Program-made: the position numbers and the translations under genes
Part shown: one piece after another, positions 1-5,909 of the stretch
How the letters are laid out: each line of letters opens with the position of its first letter
Position numbering within the stretch: position 1 is the stretch's first letter
The notes under the pieces: generated by a model
Told to the model about the DNA's origin: nothing
The model's database searches: none
Seen by the model: only the letters and a program-made list of their open reading frames with translations
Assembly: GCA_003524705.1 (NCBI GenBank)
Contig: DQGV01000026.1
Coordinates: forward strand, 1-7,393
DNA length: 7,393 nucleotides
Direction: 5' to 3'
Source of the DNA: Anaerolineae bacterium
GTDB lineage: Bacteria; Chloroflexota; Anaerolineae; Anaerolineales; Villigracilaceae

Positions 1-1
1 G

Positions 2-1243
2 CGTGGAAAAAACTTAGGGATTGTCTTTCAATTTTTTCAATTGTTTCCAACATTAACACTATTGGAAAATGTCATTCTGCCAATGGAGTTGAATAATCTC
101 TATACGAAAAGTGAACGCAAAGAACGGGCTATGGCTTTACTCGAAAAAGTGGAGATGACACAACAAGCGCATAAACTTCCTTCGGCTGTTTCAGGTGGGC
201 AACAACAACGTGTGGCAATTGCTCGCGCTTTAGCCAATGACCCGCCTTTGATTGTCGCCGATGAACCCACAGGTAATTTAGATTCAAAAACAGCCACGAA
301 AATTTTTTCACTATTTGAAGATTTGGTTGCTTCGGGAAAGACAATCTTGATGGTGACTCATGATAGTGACCTCGCCCGCCGCGTGAATCGTACTGTTTTA
401 ATTTCAGATGGCGAAGTGGTTAATGAATATTTTGTCAGAGCGTTATCAAAATTAAATCAAGACCAGTTGGTAGAAATAGCAAGGCGCGTCAAACCGCAGA
501 CTTTTCCGTCGGGTGCGAATATTATCCGCGAGGGAGAGGTTGGAGATAAGTTTTATATTTTGTTAGATGGCAAAGCGGATGTATATATCAAAGAACCTGG
601 CGGAACTGAAGTAGCCGTTAATCAACTTGGGCGTGGACAATATTTTGGCGAAATGGCATTGCTCGGAAACGGAATCCGCACTGCGACGGTGAAAGCATCT
701 GCTGAGGGTGCAGTATCAGTTGTTGCTTTAGATAATGAAGCGTTTAATAGTCTCATTGCTGATTCACGCACATTAAGAGAAGAGTTGACGGGCATCATCG
801 AAAAAAGAAATATCTATAATCAATTGCAAGCGATTTCATCTTTCAATCAAACAACGTTAGCAGAAATTCTCAAACAGATGAAACCGATTCAATATGAATC
901 GGAACATGAAATCATCAAGCAAGGTGATGTCGGAAAAACTTTTTATTTGTTGCTTGATGGTCAAGTGGATATTTTGGTAAAGAATGAATATGGCGAAGAA
1001 GTGCGTGTGAATCAATTAAGCAAGGGTGCATATTTTGGTGAGATGGCAATGATGGGCGATAAACGCCGCCAAGCGACGGTGCGCGTGAGTAAGGGGAAAT
1101 TTGCAAAAGTGATTGAGTTGACTGCTGAAGAATTTGAAAAACTCACAGAATCATCTGCTGAATTTAAAACTCACATACAAAAAGTTGCTGGTGTACGCAA
1201 AAAAGAAATTGAAGGCAGTAGCAAACGCAAGGTGCGAAAATGA
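2..1243 (+). CDS. ABC transporter ATPase (MacB/LolD type) fused to two cyclic-nucleotide-binding domains, 5' partial
   Basis: This cytoplasmic ATPase would power the membrane protein encoded next. The frame is open to the left edge and starts inside the domain just before the Q-loop (VFQFFQLFP), so the Walker A loop is missing. Visible motifs are the signature SGGQQQR (191-211), Walker B LIVADEP (248-268), the D-loop GNLDS (272-286) and the H-loop histidine (359-361). At about residue 144 of the 413 visible residues the chain continues into a CNB domain with a phosphate-binding cassette [15 protein letters not shown] (647-691). A second CNB domain follows, with [15 protein letters not shown] (1037-1081). 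Both keep the Gly-Glu pair and the Arg (677-679, 1067-1069) expected to hold a cyclic phosphate. The two domains resemble each other closely, suggesting tandem duplication. The tail is basic (SKRKVRK). The stop overlaps the permease start as ATGA. TTG at 41 is not the start. ATPase family and fusion are seen directly; ligand binding is inferred. Confidence 0.93.
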   Translation, partial: RGKNLGIVFQFFQLFPTLTLLENVILPMELNNLYTKSERKERAMALLEKVEMTQQAHKLPSAVSGGQQQRVAIARALANDPPLIVADEPTGNLDSKTATKIFSLFEDLVASGKTILMVTHDSDLARRVNRTVLISDGEVVNEYFVRALSKLNQDQLVEIARRVKPQTFPSGANIIREGEVGDKFYILLDGKADVYIKEPGGTEVAVNQLGRGQYFGEMALLGNGIRTATVKASAEGAVSVVALDNEAFNSLIADSRTLREELTGIIEKRNIYNQLQAISSFNQTTLAEILKQMKPIQYESEHEIIKQGDVGKTFYLLLDGQVDILVKNEYGEEVRVNQLSKGAYFGEMAMMGDKRRQATVRVSKGKFAKVIELTAEEFEKLTESSAEFKTHIQKVAGVRKKEIEGSSKRKVRK

Positions 1244-3585
1244 GTGTTCGTGCAAAAAAAATCTTTCGTGATGTAACTGTCAACAAAGCGCGCAGTTTGT
1301 TGATTGTTTTTGCTGTGGCGATTGGTGTTGCGGCATTTGGTTTAATGTTGACTGGGCGGATTGTGTTGGAAGAAAATTTACGTGACGGCTATGCGGCGAC
1401 AAAACCCGCTCAAACGATATTGTCACTTTCAGCATTTGATGATGATTTGTTAAATAATATTCGTGAATTAGATTATGTGGAAGAAAGTTTTGCTTTCCGT
1501 TTAGACTCTGCCCGCCTCCAATCTTCAGGTGATGTTTGGTTAAGCATGGAAATTTATACTTTGCCTGAGTTTGATTCAATCCCACTCAACAAATTAAATT
1601 CAGAAGATGAGTTAACAACTCCCCCTCTAAATTCTATTTACCTTGAACGCTCGTTGAATAATGTCATGCAAGTCGGTGATTCAATTACTGTTGAATTATT
1701 AAATGGTGAGTTGCATACACTTACTGTTGTGGGCTATGTCAATGACTTGTCTCGTCTGCCATCTGAAATTAGTTTAACAGGCGTTGGTTACATTTCACTT
1801 GAAACAGCCGAAGAACTTGGTTTTGAGAATCAATATAATCAACTAGCCATTTCATTTGTTAATGCATATTCAAGAGCCGAGATTGAAAAAGAAACCACAA
1901 AATTAATTACAGAAATTGAAGATGCAAATTATTTTGTCTTACGTGCTTCAATTCCACAACCGAATAAATATGTTTTAGGCGATAACATGACTTCGGTTTT
2001 GTTTATCTTAAACGCATTAGGTATTTTGACATTAATCTTGAGTGCATTTTTAGTGACGAGTGTCATGTCGGCTGTGATGTCTCAACAAATTCCGCAAATC
2101 GGGATTTTGAAATCTTTGGGTGCGCGTATTTCGCAAACCATGTCTATTTATTTTCAAGAAGTGTTATTGTTTGGCATCATCGCATTGATTCTTTCTATTC
2201 CAATGGGATTAATCGGCGCATATTTTCTCGCCGATGGCGTTGCTACGGGAATGAATTTTGATGTCACTCAATTTTATTTACCAACACAAACTTTAATCTT
2301 ACAAGCCTTTAGTGCTTTGCTTGCGCCTTTGCTGGCTTCGTTGGTTCCAATTATTTCTGGTTCGCGCATCACCATTCGAGAAGCAATCAGCAATTACAAA
2401 CCTGAAAACACAAAAAGTGCAAGCCGCTTTGGCGATTTGCCTCAACTCGTCAATTTATCCATTCGCAATACATTTCGTCGCAAAGGTCGTTTGATATTAA
2501 CATTTTTTGCTTTGCTACTTGCAGGCGCAATGTTTATTGCCATCATAGGTATTCGACAATCCATGCGCAATGCAGTTGCTGAACTGCAAGGTGATTTGAA
2601 TTACGACATCAGTTTTGATTTTGCTCAAGCGTATCCAATTGAGTCAATCGAAGATGAAATTGAACAAGTAAATCAAATTGAATCAATTGAAACATGGGCA
2701 GTCAATGATGCGCGACTTGTTATCAACGACGAACATCAAACTGGAAGCATTATTATGTATGGCGTGCCAGAAGATACCATAATGGCGCAACCTGCTGTCA
2801 TTCACGGTACATGGCTTGATGAAAATATCACGCGCGGAATTTATGTCAACGCCGATTTTATGGATTTATCACCCAATCTAAAAATCGGTTCGGTTATCAC
2901 ATTAAATATCAATGGCAAACAAGAAGAATGGACTATCGTCGGCTCAGGCGGTCGCGGATTTATTCCGACTGCTTATGTTTTTTATGATGACTTAACTGAA
3001 CAAACAGGTTTAGATGGCTTCGCAAACCGCCTCGTTATACAGACGGGTCAATCTGATTCTGTTTCTCAATCTCGAATCCAATCTGACGCATTGTCTCACC
3101 TAGCAGAGAATAACTTCTTCGTCGTCAACTCGCAAACCACGACTCAACTCAAAGAAACCACTGCCGCTCAAATGGATATTTTAATTATCTTATTACTAGC
3201 CATGGTGATTCTTATCGCAGTCGTCGGTGGACTTGGTTTAGCGATTACGATGAGTTTGAATGTCATTGAACGCACTCGTGAAATTGGAATCTTGCGTTCG
3301 TTAGGCGCACAAAATGGGGTTGTAAGACGCGTTGTGATTATTGAAGGCTTGGTGATTGGATTAATCAGTTGGGCAATTTCTATTCCATGCTCTATTCCAC
3401 TTGCAATATGGCTTGGAAATTCATTAGGCAACTCCCTGCTCGCCAGACCTTTAGATTATATTTTTTCAATCCCTGCTTTATTAACTTGGCTCGGATTAAC
3501 CGTTTTCATCTCAATCATCTCCAGCATCCTACCTGCTCAATCCGCCGCAAAGTTGACGATACGTGATGCGTTGGTGTATGAATAA
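1240..3585 (+). CDS. ABC transporter permease with two FtsX-like halves (MacB/LolC/E-like)
   Basis: This 781-residue inner-membrane protein is the transport partner of the upstream ATPase. The predicted layout is TM1 at about residues 17-38, then a large extracytoplasmic domain (about 45-245). TMs follow at about 252-279, 305-330, 352-375 and 416-438, then a second extracytoplasmic domain (about 442-642) and TMs at about 645-672, 697-722 and 742-765. Each half carries the FtsX-family motif after a [12 protein letters not shown] (286-295) and [10 protein letters not shown] (681-690). The halves end in SRITIREAI and KLTIRDALV, again showing an internal duplication. The family uses ATP hydrolysis to move the outer domains rather than to carry solute through a channel, and includes lipoprotein-release, macrolide-export and peptide-export systems. 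The start ATG at 1240 overlaps the ATPase stop, with a weak AAGG about six bases upstream, so translation is probably coupled. The substrate cannot be told from sequence. Confidence 0.92.
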   Translation: MSVRAKKIFRDVTVNKARSLLIVFAVAIGVAAFGLMLTGRIVLEENLRDGYAATKPAQTILSLSAFDDDLLNNIRELDYVEESFAFRLDSARLQSSGDVWLSMEIYTLPEFDSIPLNKLNSEDELTTPPLNSIYLERSLNNVMQVGDSITVELLNGELHTLTVVGYVNDLSRLPSEISLTGVGYISLETAEELGFENQYNQLAISFVNAYSRAEIEKETTKLITEIEDANYFVLRASIPQPNKYVLGDNMTSVLFILNALGILTLILSAFLVTSVMSAVMSQQIPQIGILKSLGARISQTMSIYFQEVLLFGIIALILSIPMGLIGAYFLADGVATGMNFDVTQFYLPTQTLILQAFSALLAPLLASLVPIISGSRITIREAISNYKPENTKSASRFGDLPQLVNLSIRNTFRRKGRLILTFFALLLAGAMFIAIIGIRQSMRNAVAELQGDLNYDISFDFAQAYPIESIEDEIEQVNQIESIETWAVNDARLVINDEHQTGSIIMYGVPEDTIMAQPAVIHGTWLDENITRGIYVNADFMDLSPNLKIGSVITLNINGKQEEWTIVGSGGRGFIPTAYVFYDDLTEQTGLDGFANRLVIQTGQSDSVSQSRIQSDALSHLAENNFFVVNSQTTTQLKETTAAQMDILIILLLAMVILIAVVGGLGLAITMSLNVIERTREIGILRSLGAQNGVVRRVVIIEGLVIGLISWAISIPCSIPLAIWLGNSLGNSLLARPLDYIFSIPALLTWLGLTVFISIISSILPAQSAAKLTIRDALVYE

Positions 3586-3591
3586 ATTCTT

Positions 3592-3619
3592 GTAGGGGCG
3601 ACTTGCGAGTCGCCCCTAC
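3592..3619. repeat. Perfect 12-bp hairpin between convergent genes
   Basis: GTAGGGGCGACT (3592-3603) is followed by a four-base loop TGCG and the exact complement AGTCGCCCCTAC (3608-3619). It begins 6 bases after the permease stop and ends 4 bases before the aldo/keto reductase stop, so it could end transcripts from both sides. Neither side has a convincing run of T after the stem, so a classical intrinsic terminator is not supported. The GC-rich arms contrast with the AT-rich surroundings, as expected of a dispersed palindromic repeat. Similar GTAGGGGCGAC hairpins are familiar to me from Chloroflexota-type genomes, but that is recall only. Confidence 0.85.
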
Positions 3620-3623
3620 CGAA

Positions 3624-4631
3624 TCAAATTGAAATTTTAGAAAATGTCTCGCCGAAAATTAATCCGCGAACATGGTCTGAGGATAAGAAAGAGTGTGGGA
3701 ATCCCAAATCAATTGGACTTGAGTCATTGAGGCGTTGCATCTGTTCTTGAGTCAATTCAAAATCTAAACATCCCAAATTATCTTTCAAATGTTTTTCACT
3801 GCGTGCGCCAATGATTGGAATTATATTTTTTGACTGTTGACGCGCCCAATTGATAGCAACTTGTGAAGGCGTGCCGTTAACTTCTTTAGCAATATCCATC
3901 AATAACGAAGCAATCTTTTTTATTTTTTCACTCGTATCACTTGAACGTTTGGGTTCATCGGTTGGAGAATTATATTTTCCAGTTAACTCACCGCCTTCCA
4001 AAACGCCCCAAGTTAACACAGACATATCATGTGCAGTTGCCATTGGAATTAAATCGCGTTCAAGCGCACGATCTGCAATGCTATAAGGTGCTTGCAAAGC
4101 AACCAAACGTGACCAACCTCTTAAGTCAGCAAGGGTATTGGCTTGTGACACAACCCATGCAGGCGTATCAGACATGCCAATATATAAAATTTTTCCGGCA
4201 CGCACAAGGTCATCTAAAGCACGCATCACTTCTTCAATCGGTGTCACATAATCCCACATGTGCAAATAAAATAAATCAATATGGTCAGTGTTTAATCTTT
4301 GCAAACTTCCCTCAATCGAACGCATCATATTCTTACGATGGTTGCCACCAAAATTTGGGTCTGATTTTCTTTCAGTTAAAGTATATTTTGTTGCAATCAC
4401 AAAATGGTCGCGGTCACTTTTTGTAAACTCACCGATAAATTTTTCGCCTGTGCCATTTGTATAGTTATTTGATGTGTCAATAAAATTTCCATCAGACTTT
4501 ATAAACAAATCAAACAATTTTTTACTTTCATCTTTTTCAGCACCCCAACCCCAATCATTACCAAACGTCATCGTGCCGAGACATAATTCCGAAACTCGTA
4601 ATCCGCTTTTTCCTAAAAGTTTATATCGCAT
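3624..4631 (-). CDS. Aldo/keto reductase
   Basis: This 335-residue cytoplasmic oxidoreductase of the (beta/alpha)8 AKR superfamily would reduce aldehydes or ketones with NAD(P)H. The catalytic tetrad is visible as D52 and Y57 (in IDTSNNY), K82 (in IATKYTL) and H124 (in LFYLHMWD). The family hallmark GKSGLRVSELCLGTMTFG is at the N-terminus (residues 7-24). The cofactor-binding stretch IPIIGARSEKHLKDNL (270-285) is near the C-terminus. Length is normal. The start at 4631 is chosen because GGAGGT (4636-4641) lies four bases upstream and the protein then begins MRYKLLGKSGL, as usual in the family. A longer in-frame start at 4700 adds 23 residues without homology. It is the last gene of the merR operon and overlaps the preceding gene by 11 bp. 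The substrate is unknown; control by the MerR protein suggests detoxification of a reactive compound, but that is inference. Confidence 0.94.
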   Translation of the reverse strand: MRYKLLGKSGLRVSELCLGTMTFGNDWGWGAEKDESKKLFDLFIKSDGNFIDTSNNYTNGTGEKFIGEFTKSDRDHFVIATKYTLTERKSDPNFGGNHRKNMMRSIEGSLQRLNTDHIDLFYLHMWDYVTPIEEVMRALDDLVRAGKILYIGMSDTPAWVVSQANTLADLRGWSRLVALQAPYSIADRALERDLIPMATAHDMSVLTWGVLEGGELTGKYNSPTDEPKRSSDTSEKIKKIASLLMDIAKEVNGTPSQVAINWARQQSKNIIPIIGARSEKHLKDNLGCLDFELTQEQMQRLNDSSPIDLGFPHSFLSSDHVRGLIFGETFSKISI

Positions 4632-4965
4632 GTTGACCTCCAATTGATGAATGACTCTTCCATAATTTTTGAAGTGATTCAATTTCCTTCCAGCCTTCAC
4701 CTTCCTTCACACGCTTCACTTCTAGACTAGTGAAATAGGTATCTAATACTGCCGCTCTTTCTTGCGCCAATGGCGGATTGCAATAATCTTCCTCTTCCCA
4801 AATTGCAAAACTGGAATCATGTTCATCAAGCCGTGCATTATCTAATCCATATTGCAATGCTTGACCAAACGGTTTCATCTTTTTAATTTCGCCGCTGTCA
4901 AGTCGATTACGTAATTCACTTAATAAGTTTTGATGATATTTTGCTTTGACAAGGTAGTAAGCCAT
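4621..4965 (-). CDS. Small protein of unknown function, middle gene of the merR operon
   Basis: This 114-residue soluble protein belongs to no family I recognise with confidence. It has no signal peptide and no membrane segment. The order of likely elements is a strand (AYYLVKAKY), a helix (QNLLSELRNRLDSG), a middle part KPFGQALQYGLDNAR, a strand (SFAIWEEEDY), a helix (LAQERAAVLDTYF), a strand (LEVKRV) and the motif GEGW. This pattern would fit a small ferredoxin-like or dimeric alpha-beta barrel fold, which is only a guess. The acidic WEEEDYCNPP segment with a lone cysteine looks like the most distinctive part. The start at 4965 is well supported by AGGAG six bases upstream. Its last codons contain the Shine-Dalgarno of the aldo/keto reductase, and the two genes overlap by 11 bp, so they are very likely translated together. 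Confidence 0.8.
   Translation of the reverse strand: MAYYLVKAKYHQNLLSELRNRLDSGEIKKMKPFGQALQYGLDNARLDEHDSSFAIWEEEDYCNPPLAQERAAVLDTYFTSLEVKRVKEGEGWKEIESLQKLWKSHSSIGGQHAI
4636..4641 (-). promoter_or_regulatory. Ribosome binding site of the aldo/keto reductase
   Basis: GGAGGT on the minus strand, four bases before ATG at 4631, decides the shorter start of the aldo/keto reductase. It lies inside the 3' end of the upstream small gene (codons for Gly-Gly of SIGGQHAI), which indicates translational coupling. Confidence 0.8.
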
Positions 4966-4971
4966 TTTGTT

Positions 4972-4976
4972 CTCCT
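4972..4976 (-). promoter_or_regulatory. Ribosome binding site of the small unknown gene
   Basis: AGGAG on the minus strand lies six bases before ATG at 4965. It follows directly after the hairpin at 4981-4997, so folding of that hairpin in the mRNA would leave the site single-stranded. It contrasts with the lack of any such site before merR and recJ. Confidence 0.75.
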
Positions 4977-4980
4977 CTCA

Positions 4981-5004
4981 TCACGTTACAAACGTGACCT
5001 ACAA
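4981..5004. repeat. Short hairpin repeat at the merR 3' end
   Basis: TCACGTT (4981-4987), ACA, AACGTGA (4991-4997) form a perfect 7-bp inverted repeat with a three-base loop. Read on the minus strand the block begins TTGTAGG, and the same seven bases open the hairpin block at 3590 on the plus strand, so the two may be relatives of one repeat family. The merR stop codon TAG (4999-5001) lies inside this TTGTAGG. The hairpin occupies most of the 33-bp gap between merR and the next gene, where it could act as an mRNA processing or stability element. Confidence 0.65.
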
Positions 5005-5850
5005 TTTCTCAACTGCTAACTGAAGTTCCGTCACATATTGATTTGATTCTTGCGCCAGATATGTTTGTGGAAGTTCAAATTCCAAACCATCTGCTCCATA
5101 TTTCAAATAGATTTCTCGAATCAGTCCTTTCATCTGATACCCATTTGAATCTATCCAATTTAATAAAGCATTATAGGCTTGACCAATATTCAAATAATTC
5201 CCCACATGAATCACACATGCTACTTTAAATTGCTTCGGCGTTTTTCGCACCCGAATTGATTCGTTTTCTGGAATTGCATATTTCAATGGCACACACACTT
5301 CACAATCAATTTCTTCATCTCGATATTCATCGTCATAATAAATTGTGAAGGGAGGTTTATCGGCACGGGCATTTTCGTACCCAGCAATGTATATTTCCAC
5401 TAAATCAAACATTTCCTGAATACGATTATCATCTTTTGCAACTTCTCGATACGTCCCAACCAATTCTGATTCAATATCTCGCAAAATAACATCATATTTT
5501 GTATGATTTGCCGCTTGGTTCATTTGCTTGATCTGCGCTTCTAGACGAGACAACCTCTCTTGTTCTGTTTGCATTTGTTGTTCTACGTCAGCACGTTTGA
5601 GTTTTAACATCCCCAACAACTGCTCTGCTGAAACATCTTCATCTAACATCTCAGCAATTTGCTCAAGCGAAAAACCTAAATCACGCAATGCGATGATGCG
5701 ATTCAAACGTGGCAATTGATCCGCTGAATAATAGCGATAGCCTGTAAACGAATCCGTTTGCGACGGAGTCAAAAGACCGAGTTGGTCATAATGCCTCAAC
5801 ATCCGCACCGATACGCGGCTCAAACGCGAAAACTCACCTATCTTGAACAT
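4999..5850 (-). CDS. MerR-family transcriptional regulator with GyrI-like effector-binding domain
   Basis: This 283-residue dimeric regulator resembles BmrR and TipA-type proteins. Residues 2-40 form the winged helix-turn-helix: MFKIGEFSRLSRVSVRMLRH, then YDQLGLL and GYRYYS. The rest of the DNA-binding domain (RIIALRDLGFSLEQIAEML, about 51-69) follows. A dimerising coiled coil is likely at about 75-112. A GyrI-like pocket domain spans about 119-281, with IDCEVCVPL, the IREIY motif whose E246 may face the ligand, and a closing YVTELQLAVEK. Such domains bind hydrophobic or cationic small molecules, and the regulator then untwists a promoter with a long spacer. Exactly such a promoter lies directly upstream. 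ATG 5850 is chosen over GTG 5865 because it fits the family start MFKIGEF and lies six bases after the -10 box, while the GTG falls within the promoter spacer. It leads the operon and should control its own expression. Confidence 0.94.
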   Translation of the reverse strand: MFKIGEFSRLSRVSVRMLRHYDQLGLLTPSQTDSFTGYRYYSADQLPRLNRIIALRDLGFSLEQIAEMLDEDVSAEQLLGMLKLKRADVEQQMQTEQERLSRLEAQIKQMNQAANHTKYDVILRDIESELVGTYREVAKDDNRIQEMFDLVEIYIAGYENARADKPPFTIYYDDEYRDEEIDCEVCVPLKYAIPENESIRVRKTPKQFKVACVIHVGNYLNIGQAYNALLNWIDSNGYQMKGLIREIYLKYGADGLEFELPQTYLAQESNQYVTELQLAVEKL

Positions 5851-5856
5851 GGCTGT

Positions 5857-5887
5857 AATATACACTCTTACATAGTGTTAGAGTCAA
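5857..5887 (-). promoter_or_regulatory. MerR-type promoter of the merR operon, 19-bp spacer, probably leaderless
   Basis: On the minus strand, -35 TTGACT (5882-5887) and -10 TATATT (5857-5862) are separated by 19 bp. This is the long spacing typical of promoters activated by MerR proteins rather than the normal 17 bp. Transcription would begin near 5850, which is the A of the merR ATG, and there is no Shine-Dalgarno. The mRNA is therefore probably leaderless. Confidence 0.72.
5864..5884. promoter_or_regulatory. Putative MerR operator (interrupted palindrome)
   Basis: The 21 bases have the form ACTCT-n-AC-nnnnn-GT-n-AGAGT, with seven paired positions on each side. They sit almost wholly within the -35/-10 spacer of the merR promoter, which is where MerR-family dimers bind. 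The right half also covers the region expected for the recJ -35, so binding could affect both genes. Confidence 0.7.
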
Positions 5888-5897
5888 GGGGGTAAAT

Positions 5898-5903
5898 TAT
5901 AAT
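5898..5903 (+). promoter_or_regulatory. recJ -10 box, probably giving a leaderless transcript
   Basis: A perfect TATAAT lies six bases before the recJ ATG at 5910, so the first transcribed base would be at or next to the A of ATG. There is no Shine-Dalgarno close to the start; the only G run (5888-5892) is 17 bases away and upstream of the -10 box. The best -35 at 17-bp spacing is the weak GTGTTA (5875-5880), inside the putative MerR operator. Confidence 0.68.
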
Positions 5904-5909
5904 GATGAC

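Noticed and set aside
41..43. TTG as start of the ABC ATPase
   Set aside because: The frame is open to the window edge and the upstream codons [13 protein letters not shown] continue the ATPase family pattern, so the gene is simply cut off.
3592..3619. Classical intrinsic terminator
   Set aside because: The stem is strong, but neither strand shows a T run directly after it.
3941..4426. 161-codon open frame on the plus strand
   Set aside because: It is wholly antisense to the well-supported aldo/keto reductase and has no recognisable motif.
4632..4700. 23-residue N-terminal extension of the aldo/keto reductase
   Set aside because: It lies within the upstream gene, has no family resemblance, and a strong GGAGGT serves the ATG at 4631.
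5851..5865. GTG at 5865 as merR start
   Set aside because: It lies in the promoter spacer, upstream of the expected transcript start, and adds five residues absent from the usual MFKIGEF start.
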